Of a stretch of DNA of 64,000 bases, positions 42,145 through 52,131 are shown in pieces. This stretch comes from an uncultured Acidobacteriia bacterium (GTDB lineage: Bacteria; Acidobacteriota; Terriglobia; Bryobacterales; Bryobacteraceae): assembly GCA_903907865.1 (NCBI GenBank), contig CAIVPR010000078.1, positions 186,001 to 250,000 of the forward strand, in the 5' to 3' direction. The stretch's first letter is position 1. Each line of letters starts with the position of its first letter. The notes under the pieces are model-generated. The model saw only the letters and a list, made by a program, of their open reading frames with translations, searched no databases and was not told the origin of the DNA. Made by a program: the position numbers and the translations under genes.

Positions 42145-44610
42145 ATGAACCGTTTCCAACGTATTACAGCAGTGTTCCTGTCCGTGTTGCTCGCCCTTCC
42201 CACGGGGCCGCTGATGGCCAGGACCAAGAAGGGTGACAAGCTTCGTACCGAGGCCCGCGCCGAGGAGGTCAAGGGAAATCTCGACCATGCCCTCGAACTC
42301 GCCGAGCAGGCGATGGCCCAGGATCCCGGCGATCCCTCCTACACCCTTCTCCTGCGGCGCGTACGCTTCGAGGCTGGTGCCGCGCACGTCAAGGCCGGCC
42401 AGAAGCTGCGGTCCGGCGGCAAGCTCGACCAAGCCCTCGCCGAATTCGAGAAGGCCTACGGACTCGATCCGGCCTCCGACATCGCAGCGCAGGAGATGCG
42501 CCGCACCAAAGAGATGATCGAACGCAACAAGTCCGGTGCCGCCGGGCCAGGCACCGCGTCGCTCACCCCCTCCGAAGTCGCCAAGCAGGAAAGCCAGGAG
42601 CACACGGACCTTTTGCAGGCCCTCCCCGAACTCCGCGCCTTCAATAATGACTTGATCAACCTGAAGATGACCAACAAGCCGCGGGTTCTGTTCGAAACCG
42701 TCTGCAAGGTGGCTGGAGTCAACGTCCTCTTCGATCCCGAATACGCCCAGCAGCAGACCCTCCAGCAGGTCCAAATCGACCTCACCCGCACCACGCTGGA
42801 GGAATCGCTGGACCAACTCGCCCTCACCACCAAGTCGTTTTGGAAGCCCCTTTCCCCGAACACCATCTTCGTCACTGTTGACAACCCCACCAAGCGCCGC
42901 GAATACGCCGAGCAGGTGGTCAAGGTCTTTTATCTCCAAAACATCACCGGACCGCAGGAAATCCAAGAGCTGCTGACCGTCCTCCGCACTGTCGTCGACG
43001 TCCAAAAGGTTTTCAACTACACTGCGCAAAACGTGCTGGTGGTTCGCGCCGAAGCCGACACCATGGCCCTGGTGGAAAAGCTCATCGCCGACCTTGACAA
43101 GCCGAAGTCCGAAGTCATCGTCGACATTCTCGTGATGCAGGTCAGCAGCACCTACATGCGCAATCTCACCGCTGCGATCGCGCCAACCGGCATCAACACC
43201 AGCGCCAACTTCACCCCGCGTTCGAGCATCACCAACCCGGCGGCTGCCTCAACGACAACCACAACTCCAACGACCACGACGCCCACCACCAGCACGACGT
43301 CCACGGTTCCCCTCACCAACCTCGGACGAATCCGCACCAGTGACTACTCGCTGACATCACTCCCGGGCGCCCAGTTTGAGGCCGTCCTCAACAATTCCGG
43401 CACGCGCGTCTTGCAGGCTCCCCAGATTCGCGCCACCGACAAGATCAAGGCGTCCATCAAGATCGGCGACAAGGTGCCGACTGCCACCGGCAGCTTCCAG
43501 CCTGGCGTTGCGGGCGTCGGCGTGAACTCGCTTGTCAATACGCAGTTCACCTTCCTCGACGTCGGCGTCAACGTGGAAATCACCCCCTATGTGCACGACG
43601 CCAACTCCGTATCGCTGCACGTGGATCTCGATGTCTCGCAGGTCAAGGACCGCATCGACCTTGGCGGTGTATCCGAGCCCGAAATCAGCCAGAACAAGGC
43701 CACCGTCGACATCCGCATGCACGACGGCGAGGTGAACCTCCTTGGCGGCATCATCCAGCAGACCGACAGCAAGGCCAATACCGGCATCCCCGGATTGAGC
43801 GGCATCCCGGTTCTCGGACGCCTCTTCAGCGCGGAAACGGTGCAGAAGGACCGCACGGAACTCGTGATCGCCTTGGTCCCCCACATTATCCGCTCGCCCG
43901 ACATCACCGGCAGCAACCTGAAGGGCGTCGCGGCGGGCAATGCCCAGCAGATCAAGGTCAGCTACGCCCCGAGGCGGGTGGCCCCGGCGAAAGATTCTGC
44001 CGACACCACCTCCGCCGCGCCGGTTCCGTCGATGGTTCCGCCGCCGGTCACGGCACCGCCCACGCCAGCCAACAACGCGCCCATCGAGACGCAGCCGGCA
44101 CAAGTCAACAACGCGCCGCCGCCTCCCGCCCAGCCAAACGCCATTCCCGGCGTGCCGGGTGGTCCGCCGCCTCCCCCGCCCGGCGTTCCGGGTTTGGCAC
44201 GAGTCACCTTCCAGCCGCCCAACGGCGTTGACATGACCCTCAGCCAGATCCGCACCGTCACCATCTATGCGGAAAACGTGCAGAACATGACCCAACTGGC
44301 CGCCAGCCTGCAGTTCGACCCCAAGATCATCCGGGTCTTCAACATCGCGCCCGGCGACCTTCCCCAGCGGGGCGGCAACGCGTCCGCCATGACCAAGAAC
44401 ATCCTGAACGATTCGGGCACGGCCGAAGCCGGTATCCCGGGTGGGCCGGACGTCCTGCCCATTTCCGGCACAGGATCGCTCTTCCAGATCACCCTGCAGG
44501 CGGTGGGGCGCGGTGAAACCCTGCTGAACCCGATCAACATCGCCCTGTTCAATGCCAACGGGCCGATTCCGGCGACGCGGCCGACCGCGCTCGTCGTCAA
44601 CGTGAAATAG
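42145..44610 (+). CDS. secretin (GspD/PilQ-like) with C-terminal cohesin-like domain
   Basis: 821 residues from the ATG at 42145, giving the signal MNRFQRITAVFLSVLLALP. Order: TPR-like helices (about 28-135), a short secretin N-domain (KPRVLFETVCKVAGVNVLFD, about 175), an N1-type domain (VVKVFYLQNITGPQEIQELL, about 260), the secretin core (FEAVLNNSGTRVLQAPQIRA to IPVLGRLFSAETVQKDRTEL, to about 580), a Pro-rich linker and a cohesin-like domain (about 685-821, VNNAPPPPA then RVTFQPPNGVD). Secretins form outer-membrane channels. A cohesin-like tail is an accessory domain not found in classic GspD. It is 2 bases before a pseudopilin gene. Confidence 0.92.
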   Translation: MNRFQRITAVFLSVLLALPTGPLMARTKKGDKLRTEARAEEVKGNLDHALELAEQAMAQDPGDPSYTLLLRRVRFEAGAAHVKAGQKLRSGGKLDQALAEFEKAYGLDPASDIAAQEMRRTKEMIERNKSGAAGPGTASLTPSEVAKQESQEHTDLLQALPELRAFNNDLINLKMTNKPRVLFETVCKVAGVNVLFDPEYAQQQTLQQVQIDLTRTTLEESLDQLALTTKSFWKPLSPNTIFVTVDNPTKRREYAEQVVKVFYLQNITGPQEIQELLTVLRTVVDVQKVFNYTAQNVLVVRAEADTMALVEKLIADLDKPKSEVIVDILVMQVSSTYMRNLTAAIAPTGINTSANFTPRSSITNPAAASTTTTTPTTTTPTTSTTSTVPLTNLGRIRTSDYSLTSLPGAQFEAVLNNSGTRVLQAPQIRATDKIKASIKIGDKVPTATGSFQPGVAGVGVNSLVNTQFTFLDVGVNVEITPYVHDANSVSLHVDLDVSQVKDRIDLGGVSEPEISQNKATVDIRMHDGEVNLLGGIIQQTDSKANTGIPGLSGIPVLGRLFSAETVQKDRTELVIALVPHIIRSPDITGSNLKGVAAGNAQQIKVSYAPRRVAPAKDSADTTSAAPVPSMVPPPVTAPPTPANNAPIETQPAQVNNAPPPPAQPNAIPGVPGGPPPPPPGVPGLARVTFQPPNGVDMTLSQIRTVTIYAENVQNMTQLAASLQFDPKIIRVFNIAPGDLPQRGGNASAMTKNILNDSGTAEAGIPGGPDVLPISGTGSLFQITLQAVGRGETLLNPINIALFNANGPIPATRPTALVVNVK

Positions 44611-44612
44611 CC

Positions 44613-45104
44613 ATGTGGTTCTTCGAGCCCAAGACGTCGGCCCGCAATCGCCGTGGCATGTCGTTGGTGGAGTTGATCGTCGGCTTCACCATCCTGCTGA
44701 TCCTCACCTCCATGGCGGTGCCGTTGGCCCGCGGCAATGTACGCCGCATGAAGGAACGGGAGTTGAACCGCTCCCTGCGCGAGATCCGCGAGGCTATCGA
44801 CAAGTACAAGGACATGGCCGACGCCGGAAAACTGGGTCCGGCGGACGGCATCGACACCTTCAATTACCCGAAAACCCTCGAGGCGCTCGTCGAAGGTGTG
44901 AAGGGTGCGGGCCAAGGGGCCGACACCAAAATCAAGTTCCTGCGCCGGATTCCGCTGGACCCCATGACCAGGACGCGCGAGTGGGGCATACGCAGCATGC
45001 AGGACGATCCCAAGAGCCAGGGCTGGGGCGGGCAAAATGTTTTCGACGTCTACACCAAGAGCACGGAAAGGGCTGCCGATGGAACACCATACTCCGAGTG
45101 GTAG
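44613..45104 (+). CDS. type II secretion pseudopilin (GspG-like)
   Basis: 163 residues. The prepilin site RRGMSLVELIVGFTILLILT places methionine after the cleaved glycine (G/MSLVE), with the essential Glu at +5, then one hydrophobic helix. The helical spine and C-terminal beta region follow (KFLRRIPLDPMTRTREWGIR). The end TPYSEW matches the end of the next gene, TAYSEW. GspG-like proteins form the pseudopilus. Only 2 bases separate it from the secretin stop and its 3' end overlaps the next gene by 26 bases. No GspE or GspF is in the window. Confidence 0.9.
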   Translation: MWFFEPKTSARNRRGMSLVELIVGFTILLILTSMAVPLARGNVRRMKERELNRSLREIREAIDKYKDMADAGKLGPADGIDTFNYPKTLEALVEGVKGAGQGADTKIKFLRRIPLDPMTRTREWGIRSMQDDPKSQGWGGQNVFDVYTKSTERAADGTPYSEW

Positions 45105-45498
45105 CAAACGCCTGCGCAGGGCCGGTTTCAGCCTCATCGAACTGATGATCGTGATGGCGATCATGCTCACCCTGCTGTCAATGGCCGTCCCCTACTACCA
45201 AAAGGGCATCGTCCGCGCCAAGGAAACGGTGCTGCACAACAATCTCTCGGCCATCCGGAACGCGATCGACGAGTATTCCTACGACAAGCAGAAGGCCCCG
45301 CAGCAATTGCGCGACCTCGCCACCGACGGCTACCTCCGCGATGTACCCAAGGACCCCATGACCGGCAGCGCCGAAACGTGGAAAATCATAATGGAGGACG
45401 CCGGGCAGGCGGTCAGCACCAGCGAGCCCGGGATCTTCGACGTCCGCAGCGGCGCGAGCGGGAAGAGCCTGGAGGGCACGGCGTACTCGGAGTGGTGA
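45079..45498 (+). CDS. type II secretion pseudopilin (GspG-like)
   Basis: 139 residues from the ATG at 45079, with GGAAAG 8 bases before it, inside the previous gene. The prepilin peptidase site is RRAGFSLIELMIVMAIMLTL, a textbook G/FSLIE motif with Glu at +5. The spine AKETVLHNNLSAIRNAIDEY and the region LATDGYLRDVPKDPMTGSAE are typical of GspG major pseudopilins, and the tail ends TAYSEW. It is shorter than its neighbour and more canonical, so it is probably the major subunit. Confidence 0.93.
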   Translation: MEHHTPSGSKRLRRAGFSLIELMIVMAIMLTLLSMAVPYYQKGIVRAKETVLHNNLSAIRNAIDEYSYDKQKAPQQLRDLATDGYLRDVPKDPMTGSAETWKIIMEDAGQAVSTSEPGIFDVRSGASGKSLEGTAYSEW

Positions 45499-45586
45499 TC
45501 TCCTGCGTACGGAGCGCGACATTCTCGGCGTGGATCGTTCCGGGACGTGTTCAAATGGTCGGAGACGCGATACAATATTGGGTGCT

Positions 45587-47722
45587 ATGAACTGGAGCCG
45601 CTTGTGCATGCTGGTGGGTGGGTTTTCTTGGGCCGGCTTGGTTCTTGGACAGACGATTCCATCGTGTATTCCGAGTAACACCACACCGCAGGTTCACGTG
45701 GAAGGGCTCTCGGAGCGTGTCGGCGACCTGACCATCACTTGTACGGGAGGTTCCGGCCTTGTCCAAGGCTCGGTATTCTTAACGCTTAACACCAACATCA
45801 CCAACAAACAGGATGATAGTGGGCTCCCCTTGAACCTTGCGGTATCGACCAATCCTGGATCTGCCTCCCCGGTTGGAACCACCGTTCGACTGTACTCGTC
45901 GTCCACCCTTCTCGTGGTCGCGTCCTACACGGTCCCCACGCCTGCCTCCCAGCCGGTTGTGTTCTCGGTGAAAGGGCTCCGCGCGGCTCCGGGTATGTTG
46001 AGCAACGGTGTCGGGTCATCCACCGTGACTTTGACTTTGGTTAGTGTCGGCCTCAACATGGCGGGTGCCGGTTTTCCCTTGCCCATAGCTTTGGCCACTA
46101 CCTCCCTGTTGACGTCGAACATCGGCAACGGCATTCCGTGCGTGGAGTCGCCACTGCCTTCCCCGTTGGACTTCTCAACGTTCGCCACGACGACATCGTC
46201 GTCAACGATTCGGCTGACGGAGGGATTTCCTGGTGGTTTTGCCCCGAAGGAAGCTGGCTTGGGTGCCGGTGCGGATACCGGAACCAGGATAATTGTGCGG
46301 TTCTCGGGCTATGGGTCCAACGCGCGCATTTTCGTTCCAGATAATATTGTGGGCAGTTCCGGTACGGTTTCAACGTCCGCCGGGGGCTACGGTACAACTG
46401 TCAGTTCCGGCTCATTCACCGCGGGTGGGAATCAATTGCTGTTCTCACGGGTGAACGGCGCGGATGCAAACGGCATCGGTGGATCCGCTGTGACCACGAT
46501 CGCGTACCTGCCACCAGGTACCAATCAATTCACCTCGGTCTCGGAGGTGCCGCTGTCGGGCGGGGCCGGCTACGTCCTTTACGAAGTTCTTGACGGAAAC
46601 ACGAATCTAAAGGAAATCGCGCAGATACCCGTCTTCCTCGTAGTACCCCAAACGCCGTGCGGACTCGCCATTAGTCCACCTTCGTTCACCGTTAACTTGG
46701 CTCCCGTATCAAACGTGTCAGTGGGAACCTCTACTGATGCTATCCCGCGCTACTTGCCCGTGGCTATAGGGAGCGACTGTCAAGCAAACAACGATTGCTC
46801 GGCATCCTACTTCCCCTTGCTCTCTGTCGATTCGACACCAATCCAACTTGTTGGATCCGCCCAGGGCAACGCCAAGACAGCGGCAGTCCAGATTTCCAAC
46901 GCGGGTGGAGGTGTCCTGCCATTCAAGGTGACTATTGCGTACCTCACGGGTGCCAACTGGCTGACGGCAAGCCCAGCCTTCGGCCAAAACAATACTGCGG
47001 TCTACCTTACGGCGGATCCCTCGGCCCTCGCTGTCGGGATCTACGGTGCCACGGTGACCATTGACTCGGGAGCTTTCGGGACCGCCACAGTGTCCGTTAC
47101 GTTCACGGTTGGGGCGGCGGGAATCAAGATAACCGGCCTGGCCAATGCGGCCTCGTTTAAAAGCGTGCTTTCTCCGGGTGCCTACGCCGCCCTTTTCGGA
47201 GTCAACCTGGCTGGAAAGAATGTCACGGTCACGTTCAACGGTCTTCAGGCATCGCTGGTCTACACCAGCGCTACGCAGATCAATTTGATTGTTCCGGCCG
47301 CGCTCGGCTCCGCAGTGGCCGCCGACGTCGTGGTGGCGACCGAAGCGGGCAAGAGCGATCCTTTCAAAGTGACGCTGCAGCCGAGTTCGCCGGGAATCTT
47401 CAATCCGGGGATTGTCAACTTTACTGACGGTGCGACGAACGATTCGAACCATCCGGTCGCGCGGGGCGACATCGTCCTCATTTTCGGGACAGGTCTCGCC
47501 ATTCCTGTCACAGGCCAAGTCACCGTGAATATAGGCAATCAGACGAATCTGATTCCACAGTTCGCTGGAGCCCAGGGGAGCTTCCCAGCCCTCCAGCAGA
47601 TCAACATTGCGGTGCCACAGACGATTCCGGCCGCGCCCAATCCTGTTCCCCTGTCCTTCTGCGTACCGTTGCCGAACTCGGCACTGGCCTGTTCCAACGT
47701 GGTCAACCTATACATCAAATAG
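45587..47722 (+). CDS. large secreted protein with TIGR03437 C-terminal domain
   Basis: 711 residues from the ATG at 45587 (TACAAT at 45571-45576, 10 bases before it). A signal peptide (LCMLVGGFSWAGLVLGQ) precedes a beta-rich body with IRLTEGFPGGFAPKEAGLGA, GTRIIVRFSGYGSNARIFVP and YVLYEVLDGNTNLKEIAQIP. The C-terminal 200 residues hold the Acidobacteriota TIGR03437 domain (GLANAASFKSVLSPGAYAAL, ATQINLIVPAALGS, GDIVLIFGTGLAIP and LQQINIAVP). Function unknown; it is likely an extracellular surface protein exported by the adjacent apparatus (inference). It shares modules with the 52132 protein. Confidence 0.85.
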   Translation: MNWSRLCMLVGGFSWAGLVLGQTIPSCIPSNTTPQVHVEGLSERVGDLTITCTGGSGLVQGSVFLTLNTNITNKQDDSGLPLNLAVSTNPGSASPVGTTVRLYSSSTLLVVASYTVPTPASQPVVFSVKGLRAAPGMLSNGVGSSTVTLTLVSVGLNMAGAGFPLPIALATTSLLTSNIGNGIPCVESPLPSPLDFSTFATTTSSSTIRLTEGFPGGFAPKEAGLGAGADTGTRIIVRFSGYGSNARIFVPDNIVGSSGTVSTSAGGYGTTVSSGSFTAGGNQLLFSRVNGADANGIGGSAVTTIAYLPPGTNQFTSVSEVPLSGGAGYVLYEVLDGNTNLKEIAQIPVFLVVPQTPCGLAISPPSFTVNLAPVSNVSVGTSTDAIPRYLPVAIGSDCQANNDCSASYFPLLSVDSTPIQLVGSAQGNAKTAAVQISNAGGGVLPFKVTIAYLTGANWLTASPAFGQNNTAVYLTADPSALAVGIYGATVTIDSGAFGTATVSVTFTVGAAGIKITGLANAASFKSVLSPGAYAALFGVNLAGKNVTVTFNGLQASLVYTSATQINLIVPAALGSAVAADVVVATEAGKSDPFKVTLQPSSPGIFNPGIVNFTDGATNDSNHPVARGDIVLIFGTGLAIPVTGQVTVNIGNQTNLIPQFAGAQGSFPALQQINIAVPQTIPAAPNPVPLSFCVPLPNSALACSNVVNLYIK

Positions 47723-47757
47723 AACCAAGCCCGTGCAACCGGGCAACTTCGGCAAAC

Positions 47758-50700
47758 GTGACATCACCTCCTATGCGTCTTCCGTCTCCCGCCTTCGCTT
47801 TGTGCACAGCCGCGCTCCTGTTTGGCACCCAAGCCTTGTTGGCTGCGACGGTGGGTAGCAATTCTCCTACGCCCGCCATCCAGGTTGCTTTCATCACCGC
47901 CTTTTATCGCGGCCAATTTTCCGCGCTGGTGAATGCTCCCACTGCTGATGTGACAGCCCTTGGATCTCCCGGTTTGCAACAGCTGTTCGCTGCCAAGGTT
48001 GCGAATGGTGCTACATGGTCTCAAAACACGGCATACCTCCAAGGCCAGACGATTGTGGACCCTGCCAACCACGTGCAGCAAGCCACGTTTGCCGGCACCT
48101 CGGGTGCAAGATCGCCCACCTGGAACGACAAGGGCGGGAATACGGTGGACGGCACCGTCACATGGGCGGACCAAGGCGTAAATCCGAGCGTCTACGCGTT
48201 GGTCTTGGCGAATCCAAATGCCGCCGATGACCCGCCCTTGGTCTGGCAGGTTTGGGGAGCCATTTACAACTACTACACCGCAGTCGGGGTGGGTGCCGCG
48301 GGTTACCCCACGATGGACACGGCAACCTGCCCCACCAACAGCTTCGGCACTTGCGTCTACCAAATCTTCACCAGCAATTACGCTCTGTTCTCCTACAGCA
48401 ATGCCAACATGAGCGTGAAAGATCCCTATTTCACGGCATGGTCCGCCGGAGGTGGTATCGGTACGCTGGGTGCGCCAATCGCCGTGCCCGCGGCTGTCAC
48501 CTCCGTCTCGGGGGTCGCGGGGAACCAGCAATATTTCGCCAACGGCGTGGCGGTTTCCTATCCGGCATCCTCCTCCACCGCACCTGCCTATGCAGTCTCC
48601 GGTGACTTTTTTGGCGCATACAACCTGACGGGAGGAGCGGCCACCCTCGGGTTCCCCACTTCCTCGCCCATCACTGTGAACGCGGCGGGGCTGGTCCGAC
48701 AGACCTTCGAGAACGGCAGGATTGAGCAGACTCCGGGTGGCACACCCATCGTCTTATACTCCTTGACGCAACTCAGCATAACCGGCGCGGCAACCGGACT
48801 TTCGCTGCAACCCGGCGATACCACCACTCTGCGCGCGATCGCGATCGATGCGCACGGGTTACTCGCCACGGGCCGTGCGCTCTCATGGTCCACAAGCAAC
48901 GGTGCCGTTGCCACCGTCCAAGGCGCTGGCGATACCGCTACTTTGAAGGCGGTAGCGGGCGGAGTGGCAAGCATCTACGTGACCGGCGAGGGCAAGACGA
49001 GTCTGCCGATCAACATACGCGTTTCTTCTGTCTGCTGCGCAGTCGGCGAAGGGACCCCCAGCTCGGCCACTGCGCAGGCATTCCAAGCCGCCGTTTACCG
49101 GAATGCACTTTCCGTCAAACTTCCGGTCGCCTCCCCTGCTACGCGCACAGGTGCAGGGTACGTCCAAACACTGGTAGCCGCCGACGGATCCGGCACCATC
49201 TACCTGATCGCGCAGGCTGACAACTCCGGGACCGCATGGCTCTTGACCGGTGGCCTCTACGCGGCTTATCTGACCAACGGTGGATTCACCGGAACACTGG
49301 GCTATCCGGCCTCCGACCCGCTGCCGGGAAATGTGCAGAAATTCGTCAGCGGTGCCGCATTGGCCGGCATCCCCGCCGTAGTGGTTCATTCAGCCGTAGC
49401 TGCCAAGTGGTTTCTCTTGGGAGGCATTTCAGGCCAGCCCGGGGCACCGGTCGGGAGCGCGAGCACATTCCTTAGCACGGGTGGCCGGTCAGGGGTTTCG
49501 CAATCCTTCACGGGTGGCACCATCTATGCGGTCACTTCCGGAACCCTGGGGTCTTACCTCTCTTCGGGATTGATTCTCGCCCGATATCTAGCATTGACAG
49601 GCCCTGCCGGTGCGCTGGGAGCACCTACCGGAGACATTGTTTTGTCCGCGACAGGAGTGCTTTCACAGACGTTCGAGGGTGGATCCATAGACCTGCAGCC
49701 AGGAGCCGCCACCGCCGTCGAGCATCTGAACCCGCGTCACCCGGCCCTGACGGCGTCTCCTGCCTTGGTGGTCCCCGGGGGACGCGTACACATCGCCGCC
49801 ACCGGCTTCGCGCCCGGTGCCGCCTTGGACTTCACAATTACCGGCCAGCCAAGTTTTTCGACCTTAGCGCAGTCCGGCGTGTTCCAGTGGGACATCCTTG
49901 TTCCACCTGCTGCCAAGTCCGGAACCGTTTCCCTCCAGGTCGTCGCCAAGAGCGGTGCGGATAAGGCGAGCGCATCTTATGTCATCGCTCCGGTTGCTGC
50001 TGCGCTGCCGACATTGACGCTGGTGTCGGGCGACCGGCAGTCTGCCTACCCCGGCAGCGCGCTGCCGGCCCAGTTCATCGCCGTCTTGAAAGATTCCGCC
50101 GGAGCACCGCTTTCCGGCGTGCCCGCGTCGGTCACGGTTTCCCCGGGGGCAAGCTACCAGGCTCCGGCAACTACCGATGCCTCCGGCATAGTCCGCGTAG
50201 CTGTGCGGATGCCCTTGGCGGCGGGAGTGGTTGTTGGTTCCATTTCTGCGGGGGGCAAGACGGTGGATTTCAGCGCTTTGGCGGTACCCGGCTCCATTCC
50301 AAATTTTCCCCAGTTTACACAAAACAGTCCTGCACTGCTTGGTCCGGGCCCAGCCACGCTGGCCCAACAGGGAGGCCTTGTAGCCACCCTCGCCGCGCTC
50401 ATCCGTTTCCAGCAGAACACCGGCACCCTTGCATCGCCCAACGGCCTTGCCACTCCGGTTGCCCTCAATGCCTGGCTAACCACGCCCATCGGGTTCCAAA
50501 TCTCTGAAAACGGCAACCCCATCGCGGACCCGTGGGTTGCGGCGCAGTTCGCCAAAGGATCCATTGTGTTGGAGGATCCCGGCTTCGACAACCTCCGCGA
50601 TCGAATCAACGCGGGCACTCCCGTTGGCCTGCTGATCAACCTTGGCGCGGCGGGACGGCCGCTGGGCAGCGCTGCGGTTGCAGCCGCGGGAATCGCCGCC

Positions 50701-51753
50701 GACGGCTCCATTTTGATCTCGGATCCGAATCCGGCTTCCGCGCGGCCGTCGCTGGCAGACTACCTTGGTTCCCAAGGCAGCATAGCGGCGGCTTTCCGAG
50801 TTGTCCCTACGCAGGCACCCGGACCCTTCGTCGTGGCATCGCCGATCGCGGCTGGCGCGGCGCTCAGTTCTCCGGTCGGTATGTGTCCCGCCATGGACCT
50901 GCAGGATCCTTGGACGTCGGCGGCATCGCCCGCGCTGCCCACAGGAATCCGCTATGCTTTTTGCGACGGCAGCCAAGCCGCCTATGAGGTCGACTTCACG
51001 GCGCAGAAAGGCGCGCAGGTGGTCGATTTGTCCGCGGCAACCAGTACGGGGATTCCCCCAAACTCCGGTACCGCCCTGCAACTGACGAGATCCGGTACAA
51101 TCCAGACTGCTCCCTTGGCTCCAAGCATCACATCGGTGACTGATTCAGCCGGCTACGGGACGGTGATCTCGCCCGGAGGCCTCATCTCCATCTTCGGGAC
51201 CGGATTGGCGGGTGCTGCCACGAGCCCGCCACCCAATGTGACCCTTTCCGGGATCCCCTTGAAGGTTCTTGCGGCTTATCCTTTCCAAGTCAACGCGATC
51301 CTCCCCGAGAGCGCAGCGCCGGGTACCGCAGTTCTCGTTGTTTCAGGTCCTGCCGGCTCGGCCAGCCGAAGTGTCGTCGTTTCTTCCACCTCACCTGGAA
51401 TCTTTGTTATCGGAACCGGTGGTGAACGGGTGGTCGGGGCAATCTTGAACGCTGACGGTTCCCTCAACGGCCCTACCAACCCGGCACAGCGCGGACAATA
51501 TGTTTCCGCCTACTGCGCCGGACTGGGAGCAACGACCCTCTCAGGCGCATTCCGGATCGTTGCCACGCAGGTTACGGTAGTAATTGATGGCACCGTGGCT
51601 CCCGTTTCCTTTGCCGGCCTGCTTCCGGGATTCATCGGCCTCTACCAAGTCAACTTCACAATTCCGGCCTCGTTGGCCCCAACCTCCACCGCCACCCTGA
51701 TCCTCAGGCAAGGCGCTCGGGATGGCAACGCGGTACCGCTGGCCTACCAATAA
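47758..51753 (+). CDS. giant secreted mosaic protein: LGFP-like repeats, Big2, C39-like and TIGR03437 domains
   Basis: 1,331 residues. The start is uncertain: GTG at 47758 or ATG at 47773, both before a signal (PSPAFALCTAALLFGTQALL). LGFP-like repeats appear at about 178 (GAAGYPTMD), 236 (IGTLGAPIA), 297 (ATLGFPTSSP), 515 (TLGYPASDP) and 619 (GALGAPTGD). A Big2-like domain spans about 340-420 (ALSWSTSNGAVATVQGAGDT). Residues about 845-1025 resemble a C39 peptidase but show GGLVATL where the catalytic Cys should lie, so it is probably inactive. The end (1120-1331, SITSVTDSAGYGTVISPGGL) is TIGR03437. An exported cell-wall or surface protein is likely. Confidence 0.82.
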   Translation: MTSPPMRLPSPAFALCTAALLFGTQALLAATVGSNSPTPAIQVAFITAFYRGQFSALVNAPTADVTALGSPGLQQLFAAKVANGATWSQNTAYLQGQTIVDPANHVQQATFAGTSGARSPTWNDKGGNTVDGTVTWADQGVNPSVYALVLANPNAADDPPLVWQVWGAIYNYYTAVGVGAAGYPTMDTATCPTNSFGTCVYQIFTSNYALFSYSNANMSVKDPYFTAWSAGGGIGTLGAPIAVPAAVTSVSGVAGNQQYFANGVAVSYPASSSTAPAYAVSGDFFGAYNLTGGAATLGFPTSSPITVNAAGLVRQTFENGRIEQTPGGTPIVLYSLTQLSITGAATGLSLQPGDTTTLRAIAIDAHGLLATGRALSWSTSNGAVATVQGAGDTATLKAVAGGVASIYVTGEGKTSLPINIRVSSVCCAVGEGTPSSATAQAFQAAVYRNALSVKLPVASPATRTGAGYVQTLVAADGSGTIYLIAQADNSGTAWLLTGGLYAAYLTNGGFTGTLGYPASDPLPGNVQKFVSGAALAGIPAVVVHSAVAAKWFLLGGISGQPGAPVGSASTFLSTGGRSGVSQSFTGGTIYAVTSGTLGSYLSSGLILARYLALTGPAGALGAPTGDIVLSATGVLSQTFEGGSIDLQPGAATAVEHLNPRHPALTASPALVVPGGRVHIAATGFAPGAALDFTITGQPSFSTLAQSGVFQWDILVPPAAKSGTVSLQVVAKSGADKASASYVIAPVAAALPTLTLVSGDRQSAYPGSALPAQFIAVLKDSAGAPLSGVPASVTVSPGASYQAPATTDASGIVRVAVRMPLAAGVVVGSISAGGKTVDFSALAVPGSIPNFPQFTQNSPALLGPGPATLAQQGGLVATLAALIRFQQNTGTLASPNGLATPVALNAWLTTPIGFQISENGNPIADPWVAAQFAKGSIVLEDPGFDNLRDRINAGTPVGLLINLGAAGRPLGSAAVAAAGIAADGSILISDPNPASARPSLADYLGSQGSIAAAFRVVPTQAPGPFVVASPIAAGAALSSPVGMCPAMDLQDPWTSAASPALPTGIRYAFCDGSQAAYEVDFTAQKGAQVVDLSAATSTGIPPNSGTALQLTRSGTIQTAPLAPSITSVTDSAGYGTVISPGGLISIFGTGLAGAATSPPPNVTLSGIPLKVLAAYPFQVNAILPESAAPGTAVLVVSGPAGSASRSVVVSSTSPGIFVIGTGGERVVGAILNADGSLNGPTNPAQRGQYVSAYCAGLGATTLSGAFRIVATQVTVVIDGTVAPVSFAGLLPGFIGLYQVNFTIPASLAPTSTATLILRQGARDGNAVPLAYQ

Positions 51754-52131
51754 TGAAATTTCCATCATATTTGCAGTTTCCTCTTGCGCAGACTTCACAG
51801 GCGCGATATAGTTGATCCATGGGGCTAAGGTCCCAGAGCTAAACCACCGCACCAAGAATCCTTGCTTGACAAGGGTTAGGGGTTTGGTGTAACCTTGTTA
51901 TCGATATAACAATTCAGTTCGGGTAGCTGGCACAATCAAAATAAAAAGCTGGCACCCTTCAAGATGTATCGCCTTTGCTGACCGCTCTAGGAAAGCAGGC
52001 GCGCCATGCCCCTCCGCCCGACACGGAGAAGTCCCAAGTAGTACAATTGCATCCGTTGTAGTTGAGGCTCAGGTTTCTGAGGACTTCCCGATTCATTCAT
52101 TTCCAGCAGTACAAATCACAAGGAGAAACAC
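51754..52131 (+). promoter_or_regulatory. 378-bp upstream region with -35, palindrome and direct repeats
   Basis: TTGACA (51865-51870) and TAACCT (51889-51894) with 18 bases between look like a sigma-70 promoter. TTGTTAT and ATAACAA (51894-51900 and 51905-51911) form a 7-bp inverted repeat around CGAT at the likely start point. AGCTGGCAC is repeated at 51924-51932 and 51946-51954, with 22 bases between starts. The gene start at 52132 follows AAGGAGA, so an untranslated leader of about 230 bases is predicted. No ORF with homology lies in the stretch. Confidence 0.5.
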
